Assembly (NCBI RefSeq): GCF_949987535.1
Contig: NC_080069.1
Location: forward strand, 39,917,269 to 39,981,268
DNA: 64,000 nucleotides
Direction: 5' to 3'
Source of the DNA: Balaenoptera acutorostrata
Taxonomy: Eukaryota; Chordata; Mammalia; Artiodactyla; Balaenopteridae
The notes beneath the pieces were generated by a model that saw only the letters and a list, made by a program, of their open reading frames with translations, was not told the origin of the DNA and ran no database searches. A program made the translations under genes and the position numbers. The first letter of the stretch is position 1. Each line of letters opens with the position of its first letter. Below are positions 11,981-22,257 of the stretch, piece after piece.

Positions 11981-12313
11981 GGGCTTCCCTGGTGGCGCAG
12001 TGGTTGAGAATCTGCCTGCTAATGCAGGGGACACGGGTTCGAGCCCTGGTCTGGGAAGATCCCACATGCCACGGAGCAGCTGGGCCCGTGAGCCACAATT
12101 GCTGAGCCTGCGCGTCTGGAGCCTGTGCCCCGCGACGGGAGGGGCCGCGATAGAGAAAGGCCCGCGCACCGCGATGAAGAGCGGTCCCCGCACCGCGATG
12201 AAGAGTGGCCCCCGCTTGCCGCAACTGGAGAAAGCCCTCGCACGAACCAAAGACCCAACACAGCCAAAAATAAATAAATAAATAAATAAGAAAATCCTTA
12301 AAAAAAAAAAAAA
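11981..12313 (+). mobile_element. CHR-type SINE inside L1-B ORF2, with internal duplication
   Basis: Exact target-site duplication AATAACAACGAAAGA at 11966-11980 and 12314-12328. The body contains a 24-bp tandem duplication (12166-12213), and the tail is (AAAT)n followed by a pure A run. Confidence 0.95.
12166..12213 (+). repeat. 24-bp tandem duplication within a SINE
   Basis: Two copies of a unit beginning GCACCGCGATGAAGAG with two mismatches; the other SINEs in the window have one copy. Confidence 0.9.
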
Positions 12314-14029
12314 AATAACAACGAAAGATCAGAAAGAGAAATTAAGGAAACAATCTCATTTACCATTGCAACAAAAAGAATAAAATACCTAGGAATAAGC
12401 CTACTTAAGGAGGTAAAAGGCCTGTACTCAGAAAACTATAAGGTACTGATGAAAGAAATCAAAGATGACACAAACAGTTGGAGAGATATACCATATTCTT
12501 GCATTGGAAAAATCAATATTGTGAAAATGACTATACTACCCAAAGCAATCTACAGATTCAATGCAATTCCTATCAAATTACCACTGGCATTTTCCACAGA
12601 ATTAGAACAAAAAATTTTACAATTTGTATGGAAACACAAAAGACCCGTAATAGCCAAAGCAATGTTGAGAAAGAAAAACGGAGCTGGAGGAATCAGGCTT
12701 CCTGAGTTCAAACTATACTACAAAGCTACAGTAATCAAGACAGTACGGTACTGGCACAAAGACAGAAATATAGATCAATGGAACAGGATAGAAAGCCCAG
12801 AGATAAACCCATGCACCTTTGGTCACCTAATCTATGACAAAGGAGGCAAGAATATACAATGCAGAAAACACAGTCTCTTTAATAATTGGTTCTGGGAAAA
12901 CTGGACAGCTACATATAAAAGAATGAAATTAGAACACTCTCTAACACCATACATAAAAATAAACTCAAAATGGATTAAAGACCTAACTGTAAGACCAAAT
13001 ACTATAAAACTCTTAGAGGAAAACATAGGAAGAACACTCTTTGACATAAATCACAGCAAGAGCTTTTTTGACCCACCTCCCAGAATAATGAAAATAAAAA
13101 CAAAAATTACAAAATGGGACCTAATTAAACTCAAAAGCTTTTGCACAGCAAAGGAAACCATACACAGGATGAAAAGACAGCTCTCAGAATGGGAGAAAAT
13201 ATTTGCAAACAAAGCAATTAACAAAGAATTAATCTCCAAAATATACAAGCAGCTCATGGAGCTCAATATCTAAAAAACAAAAACCCAATCCAAAAACGGG
13301 CAGAAGACCTAAATAGACATTTCTCTAAAGAAGATATGCAGATGGCCAAGAGGTACATGAAAAGATGCTCAACATCACTAATTATTAGAGAAATGCAAAT
13401 CAAAACTACAATGAGGTATCACCTCATACTGGTCAGAATGGTCATCATCAAAAAATATACAAACAATAAATGCTGGAGAGGGTGTGGAGAAAAGGGAACC
13501 CTCTTGCACTGTTGGTGAGAATGTAGATTTATACAGCCACTATGGAAAACAGTATGGAGGTTCCCTAAAAAACTAGAAATAGAACTACCATATGACCCAG
13601 CAATACCACTGCTGTGCCTATACCTTGAGAAAACTGTAATTCAAAAAGATACATGCTCCCCAATGTTCATTGCAGCACTATTTACAATAGCCAGGTCATG
13701 GAAGCAACCTAAATGTCCATCGGCATATGAATGGATAAATAAGATGTGGTACATATATACAATGGAATATTACTCAGCCATAAAAAGGAACGAAATTGGG
13801 TCATTTGTAGAGACATGGATGGACCCAGAGACTGTTATACAGAGTGAAGTAAGTCAGAAGAGAAAAACAAATATCGTATATTAACGCATATATGTGGAAT
13901 CTAGAAAAATGGTACAAATGAACCTATTTGCAAAGCAGAAATAGAGACACAGATGTACAGAACAAATGTACGGACACCAAGGGGGGAAAGGGGAGGTGTG
14001 GGATGAATTGAGAGATTGGGATTGATAAA

Positions 14030-14345
14030 AATTGATCTCTTTAGTCCAGTTTGGCCAAATCCATGGTCCTGATCTCCTTGCTTCGCTACTTTAAGAAAGC
14101 ATCTGTGATGTAGAAAATGTCAGAGGTAAGTGTCTGGCCCCTTATGCGAAGGCAGTGCCCTCTGAAGGAGTTCCAGGGCTTACCATTAAGCAGTTTCTCC
14201 CCATTTCCCCCAGTCTCTGGCAACCAACCAATCTGCATTCTATCTCTATAGATTTATCTGTTCTGGATATTTCATGTAAATGGAATCATATATGAGACAT
14301 GATTTTTATTGGCTACATAATATGCTTGTATGGATCTATTTATAC
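14030..14345. other. Non-L1 segment inside the L1-B 3' UTR
   Basis: The L1 3' UTR reads normally to 'gagagattgggattga' and resumes at 'actgtgtataaaatagataac'. Other copies have only about 15 bp between these points. The first half (14030-14170) is not recognised. The second half (about 14185-14300) resembles the reverse complement of an old L1 ('ccccagtctctggcaacc..', 'ttctggatatttcatgtaaatggaatcat'). Confidence 0.7.
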
Positions 14346-14559
14346 TGTGTATAAAATAGATAACTAATGAGAACCTGTTGTATAGCAGGTATAGCACAGG
14401 GAACTCTCCTCAGTGCTTTGTGGGGACCTAAATGGGAAGGAAATTCAAAAAAGAGGGGATTTATGTATGCATATAGCTGATTCACTTCACTGTACAGGGG
14501 AAACTAGCACAACATTGTAAAGCAACTATACTCCAATTTTTTAAAAGTTGCTACATTTT

Positions 14560-14597
14560 GGGGGTAATTTGTTACACAGAAAGAGATAACTAATACA
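14560..14597 (+). mobile_element. LTR-like element, part 2
   Basis: The end of the element begun at 7166: 'gggggtaatttgttacacag...taactaatacag'. Joined across L1-B it gives one continuous 3' end. Confidence 0.55.
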
Positions 14598-14850
14598 GTG
14601 ATCTTTGCCTGGATTAATTGTTTCATTACAATTTACTCATTGTTGATTTTCTAATTCTATCATTAATTCCACATTTATTAATTGGGAATAATTTGTAAGA
14701 AAACTTCCCCCCATCAATTAGTGCTATTTAGTTACACTGAAATATTGTCTGCATAAAAGAGGTGGTTCACTACTTAAGCTTTCCCCTTTAGTTGTCAATT
14801 TTCAGATTGATGTTCTAGTTACTTCCTAAGATGACTAAAGAAAGGTTTCT
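14598..14850 (+). mobile_element. Old L1 3' UTR (L1ME-like), part 2
   Basis: Resumption of the element of 6121-7165: 'gatctttgcctggattaattgtttcatta' through 'gttgtcaattttcagattgatgttc'. A CT microsatellite and a SINE follow. Confidence 0.6.
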
Positions 14851-14867
14851 CTCTCTCTCTCTCTCTT

Positions 14868-14987
14868 TTTTTTTTTTTTTTCTTTTTTGGCCATGCTGAG
14901 AGGCTTGGTGGGATCTTAGTTCCCCCACCAGGGATCGAACCTGTGAAAACACAGAGTCCTAATCACTGGATCACCAGGGAATTCCCC
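14868..14987 (-). mobile_element. Short CHR-1-like SINE, reverse
   Basis: Reverse complement starts GGGGAATTCCCTGGTGATCC and has the tRNA B-box-like GGTTCGATCCCTGG; it ends as a T-rich tail next to (CT)n at 14850-14866. An older, shorter SINE type than the 290-bp copies. Confidence 0.85.
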
Positions 14988-15480
14988 ATCTCTTTCTCTC
15001 ATTAAGTAGCAATGTAGCAATGCAGACTTATCAATGTTTATTTTGCTTTTCCATAAACTTCTTTTCTGAAGTGTACTATCACACAGAAAATCCAAACCTT
15101 GATGAACTATAACAAACTGAACACACCCATGGAATCACCACCCAGGTCATAGAACACTGTCAGCAAGCCGTCTCTTGCCCTTTCCTAATCATTACTCCAT
15201 CCTTCCCCTCCAAAGTCAACCAGTATTTACCATGGGTTAGTTTTGTCTATTTTTGCACTAGTTTACACAAACGTAAACATACAGTATTGATTCTTTTGTA
15301 TCTGGCTTCTTTCAGCATTATGCTTGTAAGATTCACCCATGTTTTGTACGTAGCAGCATTTATTTTCATTGTTGTTTAGTATTCAATTGGATGAATATAG
15401 CCTGATTTATTTATCCATTCTGCTGTTGACGAGCATTTGGGTCATTTGCAGTTTTGGGCTGTTACAAATAATGTTATTGC

Positions 15481-16036
15481 AATAATAGTGACATTTAAAC
15501 AGGTTTTGATTGTTAGAGAAGACTCACAGAACCCACAATGAGAATGTTTATAAGTCTAGAGTTTATTGCAGGAAAGGGGTTCAACACAGCAAAAGCATCA
15601 TAGACAACAGTAAGGGGTCCAGAGAGACCAGGCCGAGGCTCTAGCTGTCCTCTCTCTGTTGTTTGTTTGTTTGTTTGTCTGTTTTTGTCCTCTCTCTGTA
15701 AGGACCATACTGGACAGACTCTGTTTCTCTCTTATCCAGAACCAAATGTGTGCAACAAACATTTTAGAATCAGCGAGCGTGGAATGGAGTCTCAGATATT
15801 CCTTTTTGCATTTTGCTGGTCAAGTAGACATATCCATCTTCTGTAACCAGAGTCTGGTAGTCTCATCAAACCAGATGCCAATCATCATTATCACTCTTAT
15901 CAATAAATAATGCTGATTAGCTGGTACAAACTACCCTGAAAGTTCTTAGACCTATGGTTACAAAGCAACACTAAATCAACAGGTTTCATGCCTTGATCAG
16001 CGGCCATTGTGATGCAGGAACTTTGTCATGCAGAAC
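15481..16036 (-). mobile_element. LTR-like insert in the old L1
   Basis: Interrupts the L1 sequence between 'aataatgttattgc' and 'gttgctatgaacattc'. The reverse complement carries AATAAACTC near 15565, as in LTR R-U5 junctions. Short 4-5 bp direct repeats (attgc/gttgc) are possible. Family not recognised. Contains a (GTTT)n run near 15659-15680. Confidence 0.45.
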
Positions 16037-16739
16037 TGTTGCTATGAACATTCATACTCCTGTCTTCTGATACACATGTACATATTTCTCTTGGGTGCAT
16101 ATTGTGTGCATATTGCTGGATTACAGGGCCTGAATACATTCAAGTTCAGTAGATAATGCCCAACGTTTCTGCAAACTGGTTGTACCAATTTACTGTTCTA
16201 CCAGCAGAGTATGAGGATTCTCATTGCTCTGTAGGACTGTATTGTTTTTAAATTTTAGTCATTCTGGTAGATATAGTGATAATTCATTGTATTTTTATTA
16301 GAATTTCCCTGCTTACTAGTGAGGTGAATACATTTTCATATGTTTATTGGCCAGTTAGATATATTCTTGTGTAAAGTGCTACTTAGATTTCATGCCTACT
16401 TTGCGACTGTGTTGTCCCTTTTTCCTAATTGATTTGTAGGAAATCTTTATATATTCTGATTATGAGTTCTTTGTTATATGTATTGCAAATATCTTCTCCA
16501 CTTCGCTGGATTGCCTTCTGGTTTTCTTAATGGTGTCTTTTGATAAACAAATTCCTAATTCTAATATAGTTAGTTGATTAATCTTTTTCTTTACAGCTAA
16601 TGCTTTGAGGATCTTGTTTAAGAATTCTTTACTTATACCAAGATCATGAAGCTATGTTATCTTGTCAAAGCTTTATGTTTTTATCTTTCATATTTAGGTC
16701 TACTATCCACCTGGACTGCTGTTTATATTTGGCACAGGA

Positions 16740-16875
16740 TGTCCAAAAAAGTTGCAGGATGTAGCTGAAAAGTGCTCTTAATGGGAGAATTATATACCTA
16801 ATTGCACATATTAGAAAAGAAGAAAAGCTGAAAATCAACTATTTAACTTTAAGCTAAAGTTAGAAAAAAGAAAAT
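16740..16875 (+). mobile_element. Inverted L1 ORF2 piece
   Basis: Plus-strand L1 sequence ('agtgctcttaatgggagaattatatacc', 'attagaaaagaagaaaagctgaaaatcaa') inside a minus-strand L1. It corresponds to the part of ORF2 just after the endonuclease. Confidence 0.65.
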
Positions 16876-16959
16876 AATTTCTAATTTCCAATGTGATATC
16901 TTCTTTGCATTATTTAAGATTATTCATGTGTATTGCTTTTATTTACAAGTATTGCTTTT

Positions 16960-17252
16960 TAAAATTTATTTATTTTATTTATTTATTTTTGGCTGCGTTG
17001 GGTCTTCATTGCTGCATGTGGGTTTTCTCCAGTTGCGGTGAGTGGGGTCTACTCTTTGTTGCAGCTCACGGGCTTCTCATTGCTGTGGCTTCTCTTGTTG
17101 TGGTTGTGGACTCTAGGTGCACGGGCTTCAGTAGTTGTGGCACACGGCCTTGGTTTCTCCGCGGTATGTGGAATCTTCCTGGACCAGGGCTCAAACCCAT
17201 GTTCCCTGCATTGGCAGGAGGATTCTTAACCACTGTGCCACCAGGGAAGCCC
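16960..17252 (-). mobile_element. CHR-type SINE, reverse
   Basis: Ends in ccaccagggaagccc. Target-site duplication TATTGCTTTT at 16950-16959 and 17253-17262. Sequence variant with the 'cttctcttgttgtggttgtggactctagg' block. Confidence 0.92.
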
Positions 17253-17784
17253 TATTGCTTTTAAATAACTATTCAGAAGTATATTTTTAGTCCCTAAATA
17301 TATGGATATTTTCCATTCTCCTTTTGTTATTGATTTCTAGCTTAATTCCACTGTAGTCAGAGAACATATTTTGAATGATTTGCATGCTATGAAATGTGCT
17401 TTATGGGCTAGTGCCTAGTTAATTTTGATAAAGGTTTCATGTGTACTTGAATAGAATGTATATCCCATAATTATTTGGTGTAGGTTTTTATTTATATCAA
17501 TTATGTCAAATTTGTTAATCATGTCATTCAATAGGTCTACTGATTTTGTTTATCAGTTACTGAGAGGAGAGATATGTTTAATTCATATCCCTCCCATTTT
17601 GATTCAAGAGGACTTTGCTTTTATTTTTAGTTCTATTAAATTTTTTCTTCACGTGTAAGACTCTGATATTCAGGGCATGCAGTTTAGAAATGTCTTATCT
17701 TCTTGATGAACAAAACTTTTATGATTTGTAAGTAATATTCTTTATCTTTAATGATGCTTCTTACCTTAAAATTGACTCTGTCTG

Positions 17785-17855
17785 AAACAAGTATACTTCA
17801 ATTTAAAAAATAAATAAAAATAAAAAATAAGATGCTAAAAAATAAATAAATAAGT
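17785..17855 (+). mobile_element. Very short L1 3'-tail insertion
   Basis: About 70 bp resembling only the last bases of an L1 ('gtatacttcaattt') plus an (AAAT)-rich tail, between direct repeats AAATTGACTCTGTCTGA (17768-17784) and AAATTGACTTTGTCTGA (about 17857-17873). Confidence 0.75.
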
Positions 17856-18429
17856 AAAATTGACTTTGTCTGATATTAAGATAGCTATAACAACTTTCTG
17901 TTAGTAAATGTTTAGATGGTATAACTTTTCCCACCCTTTAAAGTCAACCTTTGTATATTCTCATACTTAGATTACATCTCTTGTAAGCAACATGTCATTG
18001 GAATTTTTTATCCAGATTGACAATCTTTGGTCTTTATTTGAAGTATTTATTCCATTCACATCAATTTAAGTGTCGATATACACAGTTTAAATCTAACATC
18101 TTACTTTATGCCCTCTGTTTTTCACACCTAAACTATATGACATTTTCTTGACTTTCTGTCTACTTTTGGATTGATTAAATATTTTTTTATTATTCCTTTC
18201 TCCTCTTCTATTTCCTTTTAATGGTACATTATCTTCCTGTTCTTTTAGTGGATATCTTAGATATGACAGCAAACATCCTTAACTTATAACCAATGTATAT
18301 TAGTTCTTTCACAATGTCTTACACTTGTTACCACCTTAGGGCCCTCTAACTCCATTTACCTCCATCCCAACTTATGTGCTATTGTTTTCATGTATTTTAA
18401 TTCTACATAGAAAGAACATTTTTAGGATT

Positions 18430-19060
18430 CAGAGGAGTACAAATGGAGACCCATACACTGTATATTTAGATAGTTTAAAGTATAAATCATGCTAACAAAC
18501 TGTTGAATAAAATGTGTGCTATTTTCCTGCATTGATCAGTAATGACAATTTAGAAGGCCAGATTCAAATTTATAACTCTAAATGCAAATTCAGGACTCCA
18601 CAGAGTTCCATGCTAGAATATTATGGCACAGAAGAGCTAGCCTCCGGTTCCTGGTCCACGCTTATCCTCCTTCTCCTTTCACCCCCAGCTCCTCTTCCCA
18701 CTTCCACCTCCAACACTGGGGGGCCTCATGCACGTGTGTACAGACAAGCCAGCTCTGTGAATACCTGCTACAAACAGCCTCCACGTGTCCACACCTAGGT
18801 CCTCAGGTGTGCACCAGCAGCATGGTCTGCTCTCAGGAGTATGGAGCCAAGGACAGGGCCCACAAAGGCCTGGAAGGATGATCAGATCCGTTTGAGTGGG
18901 GAACTCTGAGGTCCCAGATACCCAAACTGTGCTCTAGTTGGAGTGATGTAGGCTCCAGGTGGGCATGTGCCCTATAGATTCCTTACCCTATGGCATAGTG
19001 GAAAGAAGACCAGAGTTCAGGGCCCAGGAAAGGGTGCCTCTTGCCCAGGTCTAAGCTTAG
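18430..19060. other. Unassigned insert in the old L1; (CA)n at its right edge
   Basis: The L1 reverse sequence stops near 18425 ('aattctacatagaaagaac') and resumes near 19099. Between them lies sequence of moderate GC content that I do not recognise. Open stretches at 18514-18798 and 18582-18881 have no protein-like composition. (AC)n at 19065-19080. Confidence 0.5.
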
Positions 19061-19589
19061 TGACTACACACACACACACATATACATGTGCATATACTAT
19101 GTATTTAGATTTACTTACATAGTCACCTTTTCTATTGTTCTTCATTTCTTCTTGAATCTCCAAGTTTCTATCTGGCTTAATTTTCCTTCTGCCCAGTGGA
19201 CAATCTTTAACATTTCCTTTAAAGTGGGTATCCTGGCAACGAATTTTCTCTCTCTCTCTCTCTTTTTGTTGTTGTTTGTCCAAAAATGTCTGTATTTCCC
19301 TTTCATGTTTGAAGGATATTTTCCCTGGATGTAGACTTCTAGGTTAGAAGTTATTCTCTTTCTGCTCTTTAAAGATGCCATTCCATTGTTGCCTTCCACT
19401 CTGTCTCTTTGGGGTGTCCAGCTGTCAGTGTTGTGCTTTAACTTTGAAGAGCACATAGACACTCAATAATTAAGAAGGTGAGCAACCCAATTTTTTTAAA
19501 TAGGCAAAAGATTTAAACAGGTCCTTTACCAAAGGTAAAAAAAGATAACACATCAGATATTGTGGGATTTCCGTAAAATTTGGTTAATA

Positions 19590-19800
19590 TGCAGGCCTGT
19601 GGTAAGACAACCCAGGTTGAAATACTGGCTCTTTGACCTTAGGTGAGCCACTTAAGCTCTCTAGATCTCTGTATCTTCATCTGTGAAATACAGATAATAA
19701 TTGTGAAGGTGGTTCTGAGGCTGAAATGATTCAGTTCAATGTAAAGTGCTTAGAAGAGGGGCTGGCACATAGTCAACACTTGGGAAATGTGAGATAGCTT
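19590..19800 (+). mobile_element. MIR SINE
   Basis: Shows the MIR core in order: 'acaacccaggttgaaatactggctctttgaccttaggtgagccacttaagctctct..ctgtatcttcatctgtgaaat', then 'aaagtgcttagaagaggggctggcacatag'. Confidence 0.85.
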
Positions 19801-19868
19801 TGCCGTTAGTGTGTATCTTCACTCTACTGTTGTGAATAGTATTAACAGTAGTACTAGTGGTAGTTGTT

Positions 19869-21361
19869 TTTTTTTTTTTCCACACACACACACTGTATTT
19901 TATTTTTACAAGAGATAAATAGACTGACACCAAGCATTGTACATGGATGACCACAACAAAAGCAACAATGATTGCAATTACCAAACATGAAACACACTCA
20001 TACTATGTCATAATATTGACATTCAGTCCAGTAATCCTCCACTGTAACAGCTCCTTTACTTTGCAGTGAAAATTGATTTGTATATTCTTTGCCTCTGAGT
20101 CCTTGTGGGATTTTTTTTTTTTAATTCAGACAGAAAGTCACAAAAATTATACTCATCCTCATCAGTTCACTCAGTCCCATGTAATTAATTTTTTTTTTCA
20201 TCTTGATCTTTTGTTAGCACTTTTATGAGTTCATCAGTTTTTCATTAGAGTTCTGAAAATGCTTATTCATTCAGTTCAGCAGTACAGTCAGTTACCAGAA
20301 ACCTGTACTTGTCAGAGTCTTTTCCATGAATTTCTTGAAGATGAAACCCTTTTATAGGAACATATTTGCAAAATCATCAGAGTACACCCAGAACTGTCTG
20401 TAAATGACAAAAGACTTAAAAATGACCATGGTTAAAGATTTGATGAAAGTTCATAATAATGCAGTTGACAAGAAAATTAGTTATTTCTGAGATATACATT
20501 TTAAAGTAATAACTAGGATTATTACTTATAACCTTATACCAGAACATATAAGATTTTTAGAAGTTTCCTGTAATGTCTGAAACATTTATATTAACATATT
20601 TCCATACATATTTCCATACAAATACAAATATAAGATTTTTAGAAATTTCATGTAATGTCTGAAACATTTATATTAACATATTTCCATACATATTTCCATA
20701 CAAATACAAATATAAGATTTTTAGAAATTTCATGTAATGTCTGAAACATTTATATTAACATATTTCCATACAAATAACCCAATGAAAGTTTAGTATTAGT
20801 TGTTTTGTTTGTTTTTTTATACTGCAGGTTCTTATTAGGCATCAGTTTTATACACATCAGTGTATACATGTCAATCCCAATCGCCCAATTCAGCACACCA
20901 CCATCCCCACCTCACCGCAGTTTTCCCCCCTTGGTGTCCATATGTCCATTCTCTACATCTGTGTCTCAACTTCTGCCCTGCAAACTGGCTCATCTGTACC
21001 ATTTTTCTAGGTTCCACATACATGCATTAATATACGATATTTGTTTTTCTCTTTCTGACTTACTTCACTCTGTATGACAGTCTCTAGATCCATCCACGTC
21101 TCAACAAATGACTCAATTTCGTTCCTTTTTATGGCTGAGTAATATTCCATTGTATATATGTACCACAACTTCTTTATCCATTCGTCTGTTGATGGGCATT
21201 TAGGTTGCTTCCATGACCTGGCTATTGTAAATAGTGCTGCAATGAACATTCGGGTACATGTGTCTTTTTGAATTACGGTTTTCTCTGGGTATATGCCCAG
21301 TAGTGGGATTGCTGGGTCATATGGTAATTCTATTTTTAGTTTTTTAAGGAACCTCCATATT
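19869..21361 (-). mobile_element. 5'-truncated L1 with a probable 3' transduction (1.49 kb)
   Basis: The whole block is bracketed by the exact 12-bp direct repeat GTGGTAGTTGTT (19857-19868 and 21362-21373). Read on the minus strand it begins in the C-terminal part of ORF2 (21361 down to about 21010), passes through the L1 3' UTR to 'aacctgcagtataaaaaaac' near 20815, and continues for about 940 bp of non-L1 sequence. It ends with AATAAA (complement of 19899-19904), about 19 nt upstream of a 13-base poly(A) (complement of 19867-19879). The L1 3' end has no good AATAAA of its own, which fits read-through to a downstream signal. Confidence 0.75.
20549..20776 (+). repeat. 82-bp tandem repeat, 2.8 copies
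   Basis: Units starting AAGATTTTTAGAA at about 20550, 20632 and 20714. Copies 2 and 3 are nearly identical; copy 1 differs at a few positions, and the third is cut before the CATATTTCCATACA repeat. Confidence 0.93.
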
Positions 21362-21373
21362 GTGGTAGTTGTT

Positions 21374-22143
21374 GTATTAAGAAATTCCCTCTTGGTTTTG
21401 GCTTCTGTAATATTTGGGAACAAACTTCAGGATGGCATGTAGCAACTGTGCAAGACTAACTTTGCTTCTTTGGGGGGTTTCCATCATCGCTGGATTTATT
21501 TTCACCAATATTTCTCCTAGTCCCTAGACTATTGTTTTTTCCTATGCAGTGTTGTTTGATTTAGGATTGTGTTTGGTTACAAGTAAGAGAATGCTTTAGA
21601 TGCCACCACCTAAAAGACATAAAGTTTTGTTCATTGCATGTGACATGATGTACAGAGGTGAGCAGAGCTGGGAAGTTATCAGTCTCCTGGACTCCTGTGT
21701 TTCCCTTACCTCAGTCTTTAATCATGGCTTTCGTTCAAACGGTTTCAAGAAGGCTGCTATGCCCATGGCCGTTGCATCAGTGTTTCAAGCAAGAACAGGA
21801 AAGAATGAAAAGTATCTTCTAGAAGTTTCCTTTTTTATTCTGAGGGAAGCTTTTCCTATCAGAATCCTAGATACACAGTGTTAACCCGAACCATGTAATA
21901 TGACCACCCCTAGCTGCAAAGCACTCTGGGAAATTAAGGGTTTTTAACTGGATGCAATGTAACCCCAAAGAAAATTATAGTTCTGTTAGAAAGGGAAGAA
22001 GTGGGGATGGGCGGTTACAGGGCAGGTACTCGGCAGTGTCAACAATGAGGGGTGTAACTAAAAGTCCACAAAACCTTAATTTTCTGCTCCCTTCTTACCC
22101 TGTGACCTCGTCTCATGCTCAGTGCCCCTCAGCCACCACCATC
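21374..22143. other. No gene seen; old repeat-like sequence
   Basis: From about 21555 ('tgtttggttacaagtaagagaatgcttt') to 21960 the sequence resembles an ancient dispersed repeat also suggested near 41920-42080 and 53600-53955. Family uncertain. The 94-residue open stretch at 21600-21884 lies within it and is not protein-like. Confidence 0.4.
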
Positions 22144-22159
22144 TGACCACACTGCCTTC

Positions 22160-22162
<3 letters not shown>

Positions 22163-22218
<56 letters not shown>
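22163..22218. repeat. (AT)n microsatellite
   Basis: About 27 uninterrupted AT dinucleotides at the tail of the outer SINE; likely length-variable. Confidence 0.97.
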
Positions 22219-22221
<3 letters not shown>

Positions 22222-22257
22222 GCTGTCCCAGGTCTTGGTTGTGGCCTACGGGATCTT

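Larger units (their letters stand above)
9444..13905 (+). pseudogene. L1-B ORF2, inactivated and split by two SINEs
   Basis: The start ATG at 9444 is followed within 23 bp by a SINE (9467). The endonuclease region (9770-10480) has many frameshifts. The reverse-transcriptase core keeps the [10 protein letters not shown] box near 11830 but is cut by a second SINE at 11981. A long open C-terminal segment runs 12449-13273 (274 residues from [11 protein letters not shown] to the stop at 13271-13273), and the Cys-rich end lies around 13460-13520. The intact FADD box here is useful for comparison with the SADD box of L1-A. Confidence 0.87.
7693..14541 (+). mobile_element. L1-B: full-length degenerate LINE-1
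   Basis: Inserted into the LTR-like element. The target-site duplication TAAATTGCTACATTTT (7677-7692) / TAAAAGTTGCTACATTTT (14542-14559) brackets the copy. Order: GC-rich 5' UTR (7693-8490), ORF1 (8492-9385), ORF2 (9444-13905), 3' UTR and A-rich end. It carries two SINEs and a non-L1 segment at about 14030-14345. Subtracting these leaves about 5.9 kb, the normal L1 length. Many stops and frameshifts make it clearly older than L1-A. Confidence 0.88.
15000..19440 (-). mobile_element. Old L1 mosaic, reverse strand
   Basis: A discontinuous reverse copy of an ancient L1. 15060-15480 and 16037-16737 correspond to the end of ORF2. 16875-18420 corresponds to the endonuclease/start of ORF2. 19095-19440 corresponds to ORF1. 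The reverse-transcriptase middle is missing, and at 16740-16875 a piece of ORF2 lies in the opposite (plus) direction, so the element has been internally inverted and deleted. It hosts an LTR-like insert (15481-16036), a SINE (16960-17252), a tiny L1 tail (17785-17855) and an unassigned insert (18430-19060). No coding capacity. Confidence 0.75.

Noticed and set aside
11981..12060. tRNA gene at SINE heads
   Set aside because: The heads have tRNA-like A- and B-box remains but no complete cloverleaf; they are SINE promoters, not tRNA genes.
20549..20776. CRISPR-like array
   Set aside because: Three contiguous 82-bp units without variable spacers in a mammalian genome; a plain tandem repeat.
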